Assembly (NCBI RefSeq): GCF_024171955.1
Contig: NZ_JAMTCS010000003.1
Location: 248,001-312,000, forward strand
Direction: 5' to 3'
DNA from: Promicromonospora thailandica
GTDB lineage: Bacteria; Actinomycetota; Actinomycetes; Actinomycetales; Cellulomonadaceae
Length of the DNA stretch: 64,000 bases
Shown: positions 40,394-51,184 of the stretch, piece by piece
Position numbering within the stretch: position 1 is the first letter of the stretch
How the letters are laid out: every line of letters starts with the position of its first letter
Program-made: the position numbers and the translations under genes
The notes under the pieces: generated by a model
What the model was told of the DNA's origin: nothing
The model's input: only the letters and a program-made list of their open reading frames with translations
Database searches by the model: none

Positions 40394-41443
40394 TCAGAAC
40401 TGCCGCCGGTCGGCCGGCTCGAGCGCCGGCACCGGCGTGCGCTGCACGATCTCGTCCACGACGGACTCCGGGGTCACGCCACCGAGGCGCGCCTCGGTGG
40501 TGAGGATGAGGCGGTGGGCCAGGACGGGCCGGGCCAGGCGCTGGACGTCGTCGGGCAGCACGTGGTCGCGCCCGGCCATGGCCGCGATGGCCTTCGCCGC
40601 CCGCAGCAGCTGCAGCGAGGCGCGCGGGGACGCGCCCAGGCGCAGGCCGGTGTGCTCGCGCGTGGCGGCCACCAGGCCCACGACGTACCGCTTGACCGAC
40701 GGCGAGGCGTACAGCGCGCGCACCTGCTGCGCGAACCGCACCATCGCCGGGCCGTCGGTGACGGCCTGGAGATGGTCCAGGGGCGTGGTGGCCTCCTGCC
40801 GGTCGAGCATGAGGATCTCCGCCGTGGCGTCCGGGTAGCCCACCGTGATGCGTGCCATGAACCGGTCCCGCTGTGCCTCGGGCAGGGGGTAGGTGCCCTC
40901 CATCTCCACGGGGTTCTGGGTGGCCACCACGAGGAACGGCCGCGGGAGCTGGTGGGTGGTGCCGTCGACCGTCGTCTGGCCCTCCTCCATGCACTCCAGC
41001 AGCGCCGACTGCGTCTTGGGCGAGGCGCGGTTGATCTCGTCGCCGATGACGATGTTGCTGAACACCGGGCCCGGCCGGAACTCGAACTCGTGGCTGCCGG
41101 TCCGGAAGATGTTGACGCCCGTGAGGTCGCTGGGCAGCAGGTCGGGCGTGAACTGGATGCGGCCCACGTGGCAGTCGATGCTGCGGGCGATCGCCTTGGC
41201 GAGCGTGGTCTTGCCGACGCCGGGCACGTCCTCGACGAGCAGGTGCCCCTCGGCGAGCAGGACGGCGAGCGTGATGTCGGCCAGTCCCGGCCGGCCGGTC
41301 ACGACCGACTCGACGGCGCCGCGGACGCGGGCCATGGTTTCCACCAGCTCGTCCAGCGCGCCCGGTCCGGGTGCTGCCTGGGTGCTGGGCCCGCCGCCGA
41401 ACTGTGGTTCCGCGAGGCCGGGCGTGGCGGGTTCCGTGTGCAC
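40394..41443 (-). CDS. MoxR-family AAA+ ATPase
   Basis: This 349-residue ATPase has Walker A VEDVPGVGKTTLAKAIARSI, Walker B IVIGDEINRASPKTQSALLE, sensor VVATQNPVEMEGTYPLPEAQ and arginine-finger region AQRDRFM. MoxR proteins act as chaperones with a DUF58 partner. GTG 41443 follows GGAGG with a nine-base spacer. It starts the minus-strand three-gene unit and is divergent from mraZ. Confidence 0.93.
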   Translation of the reverse strand: MHTEPATPGLAEPQFGGGPSTQAAPGPGALDELVETMARVRGAVESVVTGRPGLADITLAVLLAEGHLLVEDVPGVGKTTLAKAIARSIDCHVGRIQFTPDLLPSDLTGVNIFRTGSHEFEFRPGPVFSNIVIGDEINRASPKTQSALLECMEEGQTTVDGTTHQLPRPFLVVATQNPVEMEGTYPLPEAQRDRFMARITVGYPDATAEILMLDRQEATTPLDHLQAVTDGPAMVRFAQQVRALYASPSVKRYVVGLVAATREHTGLRLGASPRASLQLLRAAKAIAAMAGRDHVLPDDVQRLARPVLAHRLILTTEARLGGVTPESVVDEIVQRTPVPALEPADRRQF

Positions 41444-41844
41444 AGGGAGAGACCTCCATCGGGCCGGGTAGTCAGGCCGCTGTCTGGCGCGCGAGCGCGC
41501 TGGCTGATGCCGGGCGGCTGGCGCTCGCCCGGCTGGTCCAGCGTAGTAGAGATGTAAAGCACTCTGTTGTCTGCGTCACGCGGTCTTCACAGTTCCGGGA
41601 ACGGTTATTGGTCTGCCGGCCAGGTGTGCCCACCAGGGCAGGGAACGCCTGACGGGGCGCGGCTCCTGGCGGGGGTAGTCCGACATTCCACGCCACGCCG
41701 GACATGAATGTGCTCCACCCGTTCTTTACCTCTTTGACCTGCGCATTGAGGGCTGGTGGGTAGTTCTCCCCACGGTTTTTCCGAGTGCGGTGGTGGAAAG
41801 TGGAGTAGCGTGGAGTATGCGGGAGCGAGAGGAGGTGTCGGCCC
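41444..41844. promoter_or_regulatory. Divergent regulatory region between moxR and mraZ
   Basis: This 401-base gene-free region is less GC-rich than its neighbours toward its right end. It holds a plausible mraZ promoter (TTGACC 41735-41740, GGTAGT 41759-41764, 18-base spacer), the 10-bp-periodic MraZ box and the mraZ ribosome binding site GGAGG. Promoters for moxR must lie in its left half; I could not pick a convincing one. Confidence 0.5.
41790..41819 (+). promoter_or_regulatory. MraZ-binding box
   Basis: Three direct 10-bp repeats start at 41790, 41800 and 41810: GTGGTGGAAA, GTGGAGTAGC and GTGGAGTATG. Tandem GTGG-type repeats with 10-bp spacing upstream of mraZ are the known target of the MraZ ring, which autoregulates the dcw cluster. 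Confidence 0.8.
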
Positions 41845-42315
41845 ATGACTGCGATGGCAGAAGGTTTCGCAGGTCTGGGCCTGCTCCTCGGGACGTACAC
41901 CCCGAAGCTGGACGAGAAGGGACGCCTGATCCTTCCCGCCAAGTTCCGGGGGCGCCTGTCCGGCGGTCTGGTGATGACCAAAGGGCAGGAGCGGTGCCTC
42001 TTTCTTCTCCCGATGGACGAGTTCCAGCAGATCTACACCCAGATCCGGCAGGCGCCGGTGACGAGCAAGGCTGCACGGGACTACACGCGAAACTTCCTGG
42101 CGGGAGCGAGCGACGAGGTACCGGACAAGCAGGGTCGGGTCTCCATCCCGGCACACCTGCGCGAGTACGCCGGCCTGGACCGCGAGGTGGTCGTGATCGG
42201 GGTCGGCACCCGCGTGGAGGTGTGGGACGCGCAGGCCTGGGCCACCTACCAGGAACAGACCGAACCCGACTACATCGACCAGGCCGAGGAGATCTTCCCT
42301 GGACTGAGCTTCTAG
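41845..42315 (+). CDS. mraZ: Transcriptional regulator MraZ
   Basis: This 156-residue protein has the two MraZ (AbrB-like) repeats: LGTYTPKLDEKGRLILPAKF near the start and EVPDKQGRVSIPAHLREYAG in the second half. MraZ is a DNA-binding ring that represses its own dcw promoter. ATG 41845 follows GGAGG with nine bases between; ATG 41854 is the alternative. It opens the dcw cluster, and the 160 bases before rsmH contain no recognisable element. Confidence 0.96.
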   Translation: MTAMAEGFAGLGLLLGTYTPKLDEKGRLILPAKFRGRLSGGLVMTKGQERCLFLLPMDEFQQIYTQIRQAPVTSKAARDYTRNFLAGASDEVPDKQGRVSIPAHLREYAGLDREVVVIGVGTRVEVWDAQAWATYQEQTEPDYIDQAEEIFPGLSF

Positions 42316-42475
42316 GACCACGAGGCGGACGGCCGTACGGCCAGGCCTCCTCCCGCAGGATCCGGCGCACTTCCCCGCCGCCGGAACCGTGCGGAGGGAG
42401 ACCTGACCGGACGGCCCCGGCCCGGGGCCCGGGACAGCGACCACGACGACGCACGACACACGAGAGGAGGCACCG

Positions 42476-43555
42476 ATGAACGCGACCGAGGACCGTCCCG
42501 GGACGACCGGCGACGCCGCGGACCGCCACCTGCCGGTGCTGCTCCAGCGCTGCGTCGACCTGCTCGCCCCCGCCCTCGCCGAGCCCGGCTCCGTGCTGGT
42601 GGACTGCACCCTCGGCATGGGCGGCCACACCGAGGCCGTGCTGGAGCAGCTGCCCGGCGCACGCGTGATCGGCATCGACCGCGACCCCCAGGCCCTCGCG
42701 CTCGCCGGGGCCCGCCTGGCCCGGTTCGGCGACCGCTTCACGCCGGTGCACGCCGTGTACGACGAGATCACCGAGGTGGTCGACGAGCACGCCGGCGGCG
42801 CCGTCCAGGGCGTGCTCATGGACCTCGGGGTGTCCTCGCTGCAGCTCGACGAGGCCGACCGCGGCTTCGCGTACGCGCAGGACGCACCGCTCGACATGCG
42901 CATGGACTCCACGCAGGGCCTCACGGCGGCCGACGTGCTCAACACGTACGACGAGCGCGACCTGGCGCGGATCCTGCGCGAGTACGGCGAGGAGCGGTTC
43001 GCGGGCAAGATCGCGCGGGCCGTCGTCCGGCGTCGTGCGGAGCGCCCGTGGGACCGCAGCGGCGAGCTCGTCGACCTGCTGCGGGCCACGATCCCGGCAG
43101 CGACCCGCAAGACCGGGGGCCACCCGGCCAAGCGCACCTTCCAGGCGCTGCGGATCGAGGTGAACGGCGAGCTCGAGGTGCTCGAGCGCGCCGTGCCCGC
43201 CGCGATCGAGGCGCTCGCGGTGGACGGCCGGATCGTCGTGGAGTCGTACCAGTCGCTCGAGGACCGGATCGTCAAGCGCGCGATCGCGCAGGGCACGACG
43301 TCGTCGGCCCCGCCGGGGCTGCCCGTCGAGCCGGAGACGCACACGCCGTACCTGGAGGCGCTCACCCGGGGCGCGGAGGAGGCGGACGCGCAGGAGCTGG
43401 AGCGCAACCCCCGCTCGGCCTCCGTCCGGCTGCGCGCGGCGCGCCGGCTGCGCCCCACGCCCGAGCACCTGGTCGACCGGGGCGCACGACACCAGACCCA
43501 GCACCAGATTCAGCACCACGCAGGCAAGCACACAGGTAAGGAGGACCGCCGATGA
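42476..43555 (+). CDS. rsmH: 16S rRNA (cytosine1402-N4)-methyltransferase RsmH
   Basis: This 359-residue enzyme methylates N4 of C1402 in the ribosomal decoding centre. SAM-binding motif [52 protein letters not shown] and [17 protein letters not shown] are all typical. The start has GAGAGGAGG just upstream. The last 30 residues are His/Gln-rich ([14 protein letters not shown]). The stop overlaps ftsL by ATGA. Confidence 0.97.
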   Translation: MNATEDRPGTTGDAADRHLPVLLQRCVDLLAPALAEPGSVLVDCTLGMGGHTEAVLEQLPGARVIGIDRDPQALALAGARLARFGDRFTPVHAVYDEITEVVDEHAGGAVQGVLMDLGVSSLQLDEADRGFAYAQDAPLDMRMDSTQGLTAADVLNTYDERDLARILREYGEERFAGKIARAVVRRRAERPWDRSGELVDLLRATIPAATRKTGGHPAKRTFQALRIEVNGELEVLERAVPAAIEALAVDGRIVVESYQSLEDRIVKRAIAQGTTSSAPPGLPVEPETHTPYLEALTRGAEEADAQELERNPRSASVRLRAARRLRPTPEHLVDRGARHQTQHQIQHHAGKHTGKEDRR

Positions 43556-43992
43556 GCGCCGTGAACGCTGCGACGGCCCGCGCCGTCCGTCCCGCCGAGC
43601 TGCCCCGTACCCGGAGGGCACCGCTCACCGCCATCCCGGGGGGCGCCGAACGGCGCGGCCGACGGCTGGACATCGTCCGTGCCCCGCTGCACTCGAAGAG
43701 CCGCGTCCCGTTCTTCGTGCTGTGCGCCACCCTGATGATCGTGTCGCTGGTGGCCGTGCTCGTGCTGAACACCACGCTCGCGCGCGGCTCCTACGAGATG
43801 GCGCACCTGCAGGGCGAGGTCGCCCAGACCGCGCAGGACGTGCAGGGTCTCCAGGAGGACCTGCGGGCGGCCGAGACCGAGCTGCCCGACAAGGCGCGCA
43901 GCCTGGGCATGGTCCCCGCCGAGAACCCCACGATGGTCAGCATCCGCACCGGCAAGGTGGTGAAGGGTGTGGTGAAGGGTACGGACGAGTGA
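43552..43992 (+). CDS. ftsL: FtsL-like cell division protein
   Basis: This 146-residue bitopic protein has a 45-residue basic cytosolic tail, a membrane helix ([20 protein letters not shown]) and a coiled coil ([20 protein letters not shown]) followed by [13 protein letters not shown]. Position between rsmH and ftsI and this topology identify FtsL, which scaffolds FtsB/FtsQ and activates FtsWI. It overlaps ftsI by GTGA. Confidence 0.88.
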   Translation: MSAVNAATARAVRPAELPRTRRAPLTAIPGGAERRGRRLDIVRAPLHSKSRVPFFVLCATLMIVSLVAVLVLNTTLARGSYEMAHLQGEVAQTAQDVQGLQEDLRAAETELPDKARSLGMVPAENPTMVSIRTGKVVKGVVKGTDE

Positions 43993-46076
43993 CCCGGCCG
44001 ACGTCGGACCCGGGCCGGCAGCGCACCCCGTCGGGGCGCGCTGCCGGCTCCCGTTCGTCCCAGGGTCGGACGGCGCAGCCCCGCAAGGCTCAGCCCGCGG
44101 CCCGGAAGTCCCAGCCGGCCAGGTCCCAGCCCCGCACACCCCAGCCCCGCACACCCCAGCCCCGCACACCCCGGTCCGGAAAAGCCCAGCCCCGCACACC
44201 CCAGTCCGGAAAAGCCCGGCCCCGCGCGACCAGCACCCGGATGCGCGCCCAGGCCCCGGGCGGGGGCGGCGGTCCGCGCCCCGCCCGATCGCGCGTGGCG
44301 CGCCCGCTGCCGCCCCGGCCCGGCCGGCCCGAGCTGCGGCAGCGCTGGCTGGTCGGCATCGCGGCCGTGGTCGTGCTCGTGTTCCTCGTCCGGCTGGTCC
44401 ACGTCCAGATCATCGAGGGCCCGGCCCTGGCCCAGGTGGCCGAGCAGAAGCGGACCGCCACGGCCGTGACCCCCGCGCACCGGGGCGACATCACCGACGC
44501 GAACGGTGTCGTGCTGGCCACGTCCGTCGACCGGTACACGGTCATCGGTGACCCGCGGGCGATCAAGGACTTCCGCGGCGCCGGCCGGCCCACCGTGGAC
44601 GGCGAGGAGGTCGAGGACGGCGCCCTGGGCATCGCCCAGCTGCTCGCGCCGATCCTGGACGTGCCCAAGAACGAGCTCGCCGCGCAGCTCGTGGGGGACA
44701 CGAGCTACACGGTGCTCGCCAAGAACGTGGTGCCCGAGGTGCAGCGCGCCATCGCCCAGCTGAAGATCCGGGCGTACGTCCGCACGGACCTGACCTCACG
44801 GCGCACCTACCCGTCGGGCACGGTGGCGGGTTCGCTGGTGGGCTTCGTGGACGACGAGCAGACCGGCCGGGGCGGCATCGAGGCCGCGTACGACGACCTG
44901 CTGGCCGGCACGGCGGGCTCGGACACCTACGAGCGCAGCCTCGACGGCCTGCGCATCCCGGCCGCCGGGCAGGAGTCGGTGCCCGCGGTGCCCGGTGACG
45001 ACGTCCAGCTCACCCTGGTGCACGACATCCAGTGGAAGGCGCAGGACGCCGTCGACGAGGCCAAGCGTGCCAGCGGTGCGGAGTACGGCATCGCCATCGT
45101 GCAGGACACGCGCACGGGCGAGCTCGTGGCGCTGGCCGACTCGGGCGCCGTCGACCCGAACGACCGCTCGACCGCCGCGGTCGCGGCCGGCTCGCGTGCG
45201 GTGAAGGACGTCTTCGACCCGGGTTCGACCGGCAAGGTCATCACCATGGCCGCCGCGCTCGAGGGCGGGCACTGGACGCCCGAGAGCCGTTTCACCGTGC
45301 CCTACAGCTTCACGACGCCGAACGGCCAGACCTTCCATGACTCGCACCACCACCCGACCCAGCGCCTCACGCTCACGGGGGTGCTGGCGCAGTCGTCGAA
45401 CACCGGCACCGTGCAGGTCGGCGAGAAGATCCCGCTGCAGGAGCGGCAGGACTACCTCGAGAAGTTCGGCTTCGGCAAGCCCACCGGCCTGGGCCTGCCG
45501 GGGGAGTCGGTGGGCATCATGCCGCCCGCCGACGTCGCGGACTGGGACGGCCGCACGCGGTACACCGTGCTGTTCGGGCAGGGGCTGTCGGTCAACGCCA
45601 TGCAGGCGACCAGCGTGTTCTCGACCGTCGCCAACGGCGGGGTACGCATGACGCCCACGCTGTTCAAGGGGTCGACCGGTGCCGACGGCACCGTGACGCC
45701 GGCCGAGCGGGCGCCCGGCGAGCGGGTGATCTCCCAGGAGACCGCCGACACCCTCCTGGAGATGATGGAGGCCGTGACGGAGGACGGCGGTACGGGTGTC
45801 AACGCCGTCGTGCCGGGCTACCGGGTGGCGGGCAAGACGGGCACCGCGCAGATGCCCGCTGGCAACGGCTGGACGTACATGGCGTCGTTCATCGGCGTCG
45901 CCCCGGCCGACGACCCGCGGTACACGGTCGCCGTCTTCCTCAAGAGCCCGCACAGCTCGATCTTCGGCGGCGACGTCGCGGCGCCGGTGTTCAGCGACAT
46001 CATGGGCTTCACGCTGCAGAAGATGGACGTGCCGCCGAGCAGCACGCAGGGCAAGCGGTTCAAGACCGAGTGGTGA
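43989..46076 (+). CDS. ftsI: Division-specific peptidoglycan transpeptidase FtsI (PBP3-like)
   Basis: This 695-residue class B PBP has an unusually long cytosolic tail of about 115 residues with QPRTP repeats, then a membrane anchor (LVGIAAVVVLVFLVRLVHVQ), a pedestal domain and a transpeptidase domain with SxxK in FDPGSTGKVITMA (Ser about 413), SSN in AQSSNTG and KTG in VAGKTGTAQM. It crosslinks septal peptidoglycan with FtsW. GTG 43989 overlaps the ftsL stop. In most relatives murE follows at once; here a 9-kb cassette intervenes. Confidence 0.95.
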   Translation: MTRPTSDPGRQRTPSGRAAGSRSSQGRTAQPRKAQPAARKSQPARSQPRTPQPRTPQPRTPRSGKAQPRTPQSGKARPRATSTRMRAQAPGGGGGPRPARSRVARPLPPRPGRPELRQRWLVGIAAVVVLVFLVRLVHVQIIEGPALAQVAEQKRTATAVTPAHRGDITDANGVVLATSVDRYTVIGDPRAIKDFRGAGRPTVDGEEVEDGALGIAQLLAPILDVPKNELAAQLVGDTSYTVLAKNVVPEVQRAIAQLKIRAYVRTDLTSRRTYPSGTVAGSLVGFVDDEQTGRGGIEAAYDDLLAGTAGSDTYERSLDGLRIPAAGQESVPAVPGDDVQLTLVHDIQWKAQDAVDEAKRASGAEYGIAIVQDTRTGELVALADSGAVDPNDRSTAAVAAGSRAVKDVFDPGSTGKVITMAAALEGGHWTPESRFTVPYSFTTPNGQTFHDSHHHPTQRLTLTGVLAQSSNTGTVQVGEKIPLQERQDYLEKFGFGKPTGLGLPGESVGIMPPADVADWDGRTRYTVLFGQGLSVNAMQATSVFSTVANGGVRMTPTLFKGSTGADGTVTPAERAPGERVISQETADTLLEMMEAVTEDGGTGVNAVVPGYRVAGKTGTAQMPAGNGWTYMASFIGVAPADDPRYTVAVFLKSPHSSIFGGDVAAPVFSDIMGFTLQKMDVPPSSTQGKRFKTEW
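44125..44219 (+). repeat. Tandem repeats in the ftsI cytosolic tail
   Basis: Three exact 15-bp units (CCCAGCCCCGCACAC at 44125, 44140 and 44155) encode PRTPQ repeats. A longer related unit with TCCGGAAAAG follows twice. The period is a multiple of three, so copy number can change without breaking the frame. Confidence 0.8.
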
Positions 46077-46097
46077 CCCGCGTGCCCGGGGCGGGCG

Positions 46098-46751
46098 TCA
46101 GTCCGCCGCCTCCGTGATCCGCACCGTCGTGCCCAGCGTGGCCGTCAGGATCGACTCGATCGCGAACGCCGTGGCCGCCGCCAGGTCCACCGCCTCCGGG
46201 TCCAGCAGCCACTGGAGCTGGAGGCCGTCCATCACGGCGATGACCGCGGCGGCGGCCCGCTCGGGCTCGCCCTCGGGCAGGGTCACGGCGCGCTCGGCGG
46301 CCACGTCGCGCACCGCCTGCGAGATCTCGCCGCGCAGCACCGTGAACCGCTCGGCCACCCAGGTGGAGGCCGGGTGACCGTCGGTGACCGACTCGCCGGT
46401 GAGCACCGCGTACGCCTGCACGATGCCGCGCCGCTCGGCGTTGAGCCGCGCCGTCACGGCCAGGTGCCGGAACAGCTCCAGGCCGCCGGGGATGTGCTTG
46501 CCCTCCAGGTGCTGCACGTCGACCCGGTCGCGGTACTCCAGCACCTCCCAGAGGAGCTTGTCCTTGCTGCCGAAGTGGTGCAGCACGCCGGCGTGCGTGA
46601 TGCCCACCTGCGCCGCGACGTCGCCGAGCGAGCCCTGGTGGTATCCCTTGGACCCGAACACACGCGTGGCCGCGGCGAGGATCTCCTCCCGGCGGCGGGC
46701 ACGGCTGGGGCGCTTGGGCTTCGGGGCAGCCTGCTCGGTCGTCTCGGACAT
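46098..46751 (-). CDS. TetR-family regulator of the carbohydrate cassette
   Basis: This 217-residue protein has a basic lead (KPKRPSRARRREEILAAATR), a TetR helix-turn-helix (GDVAAQVGITHAGVLHHFGS) and a TetR C-terminal domain. It ends 21 bases from the ftsI stop, converging on it, and is divergent from the GH3 gene with a perfect palindrome between. It is likely the local repressor of the glycosidase and transporter genes. The ligand is probably a sugar released by that pathway, by inference. Confidence 0.88.
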   Translation of the reverse strand: MSETTEQAAPKPKRPSRARRREEILAAATRVFGSKGYHQGSLGDVAAQVGITHAGVLHHFGSKDKLLWEVLEYRDRVDVQHLEGKHIPGGLELFRHLAVTARLNAERRGIVQAYAVLTGESVTDGHPASTWVAERFTVLRGEISQAVRDVAAERAVTLPEGEPERAAAAVIAVMDGLQLQWLLDPEAVDLAAATAFAIESILTATLGTTVRITEAAD

Positions 46752-46777
46752 GCCCTTACGATAGCCGGGATCTCGGG

Positions 46778-46793
46778 CTTACTAACCAGTAAG
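46778..46793. promoter_or_regulatory. TetR operator candidate
   Basis: CTTACT and AGTAAG are perfect 6-bp arms around AACC, in the 91-base gap between the TetR and GH3 genes. A third AAG TAAG repeat follows directly. AT-rich palindromes of this kind in GC-rich DNA are usual TetR operators. Confidence 0.65.
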
Positions 46794-46842
46794 TAAGTGT
46801 GGTTGAATGCGGTCAGCCGTCCATCGCCGAACGGAGAAGCCG

Positions 46843-49461
46843 TTGTCATCGCAGACCGTCACCGCGCACGCCGTCGCCCCGGAGCCGGAGCTCCTGCGCC
46901 TCCTCGAGGAGCTGTCCGCCGAGGAGAAGGTGTCGCTCGTCGTGGGCGCCTCCATGTGGTCGACGACGGCGGTGCCGCGCCTCGGCCTGGAGCCGGTGGT
47001 GATGTCCGACGGCCCCGTGGGCGTCCGCGGCCCGGGCGGCGGCACCTCGGCGATGTTCCCCGCGCCGTCGGCACTGGCCGCCACGTGGGACCTGGACCTG
47101 GCCGCGCGGGCCGGCGCGCTGTTCGCCGCCGAGGCCCGCCGGCACGGCGTCGACGTGGTGCTGGCCCCGCAGGTCAACCTGCAGCGCACGCCCGTGGGCG
47201 GCCGGCACTTCGAGTGCTACTCCGAGGACCCGCACCTGACCGCCGAGGTCGCCGTCGCCCTCGTGGGCGCCGCGCAGGCGCACGGCGTGGGCATGTGCGT
47301 CAAGCACTACGTGGCCAACGACTCCGAGACCGAGCGCACGCGCTACCTCGCCCGGCTCGACGAGCGCACGCTGCGCGAGGTCTACCTGGCACCGTTCGAG
47401 CGCCTCGTGCGCGACGTGAACCCGTGGTCGGTGATGGGTGCCTACAACGGCGCCGACACCGGCGGCGTCGCGGCCCGCCTCCTGGAGCACCGCCCGCTCG
47501 TGGTGGACCTGCTCAAGGAGGAGTGGGGCTACGACGGGCTCTTCGTCAGCGACTGGGTGGCGACGCAGTCCGTGGCGCCCGCCGTGCGCGGCGGCCTCGA
47601 CCTGCAGATGCCCGGGCCGGACGGCGCCTGGGGCGACGGCCTGCTGGACGCCGTCCGGTCCGGCGAGGTGGCCGAGTCCGAGCTCGACGACAAGGTGCTG
47701 CGCCTGCTGCGCCTGGCCCGCCGTACCGGCCGCCTGACCCTGTCCGACGACGGCACCGCGCCGCACGCGACCGCGCTCGCCTCCGCCGTCGACCGGGCGA
47801 CCGGCCACGCGCACCGGACCGAGGCGGGTCACGGTGCCGGGCACGGCGCCGCGGGCTCCGCCGCGGCCGGCCGGCTGCTGCGCGAGCTCGCCGCCCGCTC
47901 CGTCGTCGTGCTCAAGGACGACGCCGGCCTGGTCCCGCTGGTGCAGGAGCCGGCCCGGCCCCTGCGCGTGGCACTGCTCGGCCCCGCGGCCGTCGAGCCG
48001 TTCTTCCAGGGCGGCGGCAGCTCCCTCGTGCACCCCGACCGCCTCACCTACCCGGCCGAGGAGCTGCGTGCCGCCCTGCCGCAGGGGTCCGAGGTGACGC
48101 TCCTTCCCGGAGCACGGGCCCTGCGCAACCCGCCCGAGCTCGACGTCGACCGGTGCACCGACCCCGTCACGGGCGAGCCCGGCCTGCGCGTCACGTACCT
48201 GGCCGCCGACGGCAGCATCCTCGAGGAGCACACCACCCGCGAGTGGACCGGCTGGCTCGAGGACGTGCGGCCCGACGCCGACGCCGTCCGCCTGCGCGCG
48301 ACCGTGCGCCTCGACGAGACCGGCGTGCACGAGCTGGGCGTCGGCACCGTGGGCATCCACCGGGTGCGCGTCGACGGCGCCGAGGTCGCCTCCGGCGGCA
48401 CCCGGGTCGACGAGGACGTCGTGCTCTCCTCGGGGCACAATCACCCCATCGCCGAGGTCGGGACCGCCGCCGGCACCGCGGAGCTGGACGCGACGCTCCA
48501 GGTGGTGCACGCCGTCGGGTACGGACACTTCGTCCGCGCCGCGCTCGTGCACCGGCTGCCCGGCCCCTCGGCCGAGGACGAGCTCGCCGCCGCCGTCGAG
48601 GCCGCCGCGGCGGCCGACGTCGCCGTCGTCGTGGTCGGCACCACCGCCGAGGTCGAGTCCGAGGGCTACGACCGTCCCGACCTGGACCTGCCGGGCAACC
48701 AGGACGAGCTCGTCCGGCGCGTGGCGCTCGTCAACCCGCGCACCGTGGTCGTCGTCAACGCGGGCGCGCCCGTGCTGCTGCCCTGGCTGGCCGACGTGCC
48801 CACCGTGCTGTGGGGGTGGCTGCCCGGCCAGGAGGCCGGCACCGCCCTCGCGGACGTGCTGACCGGGGTCACCGAGCCGTCCGGCCGCCTGCCGTGGACG
48901 CTGCCCGCCCGCTTCGAGGACGTGCCCGTACCGCACGCCCGGCCCGTGGACGGCGTCGTCGACTACGCCGAGGGCACGGACGTGGGCTACCGCGCCTGGG
49001 AGCGCCGGCTGGCCGGCGGGGCGGGCGCTCCGGCACCCGCCGCACCCTTCGGGCACGGCCTGGGCTGGACCACGTGGGAGTACGAGGACGCCGTCCTCGC
49101 CCGCGGCGAGGCGCACGACGCGCCCGCCACGCTCACCGTCTACGCGACGGTCCGCAACACGGGCCGCCGCGCGGGCCGCGAGGTGGTCCAGGTGTACGTC
49201 GAGGCACCCGACGGCGGCCCGGCCCGCCCGGTGCGGTGGCTCGGCGGCTTCACGGTCGTGGACGTCCCGGCCATGAGCAGCGTGACCGTCCCCGTCCCCG
49301 TCGCCACCCGTGCGCTGCAGGTCTGGGACCCGCAGCGGCACGACTGGACCACGCCGCCGGGCACCTACCGGCTGCGCACCGGCAGGTCCGTCGCGGACCT
49401 GCGCCTGACCAACGACCTGATCGTCCGGCCCGGGGACGACCCCGGCGCCGGAACCCGCTGA
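46843..49461 (+). CDS. Glycoside hydrolase family 3 beta-glucosidase-like enzyme with PA14 domain
   Basis: This 872-residue intracellular enzyme (no signal peptide) has a GH3 N-terminal barrel ([15 protein letters not shown]; nucleophile Asp237 in [12 protein letters not shown]). The GH3 C-terminal domain is interrupted by a PA14-like insert near residues 400-530, and it ends in a fibronectin-III-like domain ([20 protein letters not shown]). GH3-PA14 enzymes cleave beta-glucosides, often short oligosaccharides. TTG 46843 is chosen because CGGAGAAG lies just upstream; ATG 46807, in frame, lacks a ribosome binding site. It precedes an oligosaccharide-type ABC importer. Confidence 0.9.
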   Translation: MSSQTVTAHAVAPEPELLRLLEELSAEEKVSLVVGASMWSTTAVPRLGLEPVVMSDGPVGVRGPGGGTSAMFPAPSALAATWDLDLAARAGALFAAEARRHGVDVVLAPQVNLQRTPVGGRHFECYSEDPHLTAEVAVALVGAAQAHGVGMCVKHYVANDSETERTRYLARLDERTLREVYLAPFERLVRDVNPWSVMGAYNGADTGGVAARLLEHRPLVVDLLKEEWGYDGLFVSDWVATQSVAPAVRGGLDLQMPGPDGAWGDGLLDAVRSGEVAESELDDKVLRLLRLARRTGRLTLSDDGTAPHATALASAVDRATGHAHRTEAGHGAGHGAAGSAAAGRLLRELAARSVVVLKDDAGLVPLVQEPARPLRVALLGPAAVEPFFQGGGSSLVHPDRLTYPAEELRAALPQGSEVTLLPGARALRNPPELDVDRCTDPVTGEPGLRVTYLAADGSILEEHTTREWTGWLEDVRPDADAVRLRATVRLDETGVHELGVGTVGIHRVRVDGAEVASGGTRVDEDVVLSSGHNHPIAEVGTAAGTAELDATLQVVHAVGYGHFVRAALVHRLPGPSAEDELAAAVEAAAAADVAVVVVGTTAEVESEGYDRPDLDLPGNQDELVRRVALVNPRTVVVVNAGAPVLLPWLADVPTVLWGWLPGQEAGTALADVLTGVTEPSGRLPWTLPARFEDVPVPHARPVDGVVDYAEGTDVGYRAWERRLAGGAGAPAPAAPFGHGLGWTTWEYEDAVLARGEAHDAPATLTVYATVRNTGRRAGREVVQVYVEAPDGGPARPVRWLGGFTVVDVPAMSSVTVPVPVATRALQVWDPQRHDWTTPPGTYRLRTGRSVADLRLTNDLIVRPGDDPGAGTR

Positions 49462-49517
49462 CCCCCACCCCCATCATCCGTCCCGCACCAGGCGGGAGGA
49501 GTGCAAGGAGGCACACC

Positions 49518-51184
49518 GTGAGGATTCGCAAGCACGTCGCAGCGGCGGGAGCCGCGGCGGCCATCGCGCTGCTGGTCTCGGCCTGCAGCGGCGGAGGCGG
49601 AGGCACCACCGACGCCGGAGGCGGCGAGACGCTGACCGTCGGCATGCCGAACGGCGTCCAGACGGAGAACCACAGCCCGTTCGCGACCGGCTCGTCCGCG
49701 CTCTCGCTGGGCTACGCGTTCACCATCTACGAGCCCCTGATGATGCGCAACCAGGCGCGCCCGTCCGAGGAGCCGGAGCCCTGGCTCGCCGAGAGCGTGG
49801 AGTGGAACGAGGACTTCACCGAGGCCGTCATCACGCCCCGCGAGGGCGTCACCTGGTCGGACGGCGAGGAGTTCACCGCCGACGACGTCGCGTTCTCGAT
49901 CCAGCTCCGCAAGGACTTCGAGGCGCTCAACACCGCCGCCCTGCCCTACGACACGGTCGAGACCGACGGCAGCACCGTCACCGTCACGTTCACCGCCGGG
50001 CAGTTCGTCAACCAGTCCAAGCTGTACGACCTGGTCATGGTGCCCGAGCACATCTGGGCCGACATCGAGGACCCGACCACCGACACCAACCTGGAGCCCG
50101 TCGGCACCGGGCCGTACACGCTCGAGTCGTGGACGCCGCAGGCCGCCACCGTCGTGGCCCGCGACGACTACTGGGGCGGCACGCCCGCCGTGCCCGAGAT
50201 CCGCTACTCGTCGTACAACGACAACAACGCGCTGACCACCGCCCTGACCACCGGCGAGGCGCAGTGGGGCTGGACGTTCATCGCCGACTTCGAGAACGTC
50301 TACATCGCGCAGGACCCGGAGCACTACCACCAGTACGCCGCAGGCGGCCTCGGGATCGACGTGCTCTACCTGAACAACGAGACCAAGCCGTTCGACGACA
50401 AGGCGTTCCGGCAGGCGCTCAACATGGTGATCGACCGCCAGGAGCTGGTCGACGTCGCCACCTCCGGTGTGAACCCGCCGCTGACCAGCGTCACCGGCCT
50501 GCCGCTGCCCGCGGGCGAGGAGTTCCTCTCCCCGGAGTACGCGGGCCAGGAGCTCGCCGTCGACGTCGAGGGCGCCCGCGCGCTGCTCGAGGACGCCGGC
50601 TACACCTGGGAGGGCGAGCAGCTCGTCGACCCCGACGGCGAGGACGTGACGTTCGAGCTCGTCAACCCGGCCGGCTGGAACGACTACCTCACCGCGCTCG
50701 ACCTCATCAAGAACGCGGCCGCCGAGCTCGGCGCCACCGCGACCGTCAACCCCGTCAACCAGGACGGCTGGTTCGCCGACATCATCCCGGGCGGCGACTT
50801 CCAGGCCACCCTGCACTGGACCGACGGCGGCGCGACGCCGTGGGACATGTACTCCGACATCATGGACGGCGCGCACTACAAGAAGCTCGGCGAGCCGGCC
50901 ACGTGGAACTTCGGGCGGTTCCAGAACGACGAGGCCACGCAGGCGCTCGCCGACTACGCCGCCGCCCCCGACGACGCCGCGCGCGCCGAGGCGATGGAGA
51001 CGATCCAGCGGGTGTTCGTCGAGGAGGTGCCGGGCATCCCGATCTGGACCCGGCCGGCCACCGCCCAGTACTCGTCGCAGAACTACGTGGGCTGGCCCTC
51101 GGAGGAGGACCCCTACAACCAGCCGCAGCCCACGGGCGTGCAGGCCGCCCAGATCCTGATGAACCTCGAGCCGGCAGGGCAGAG

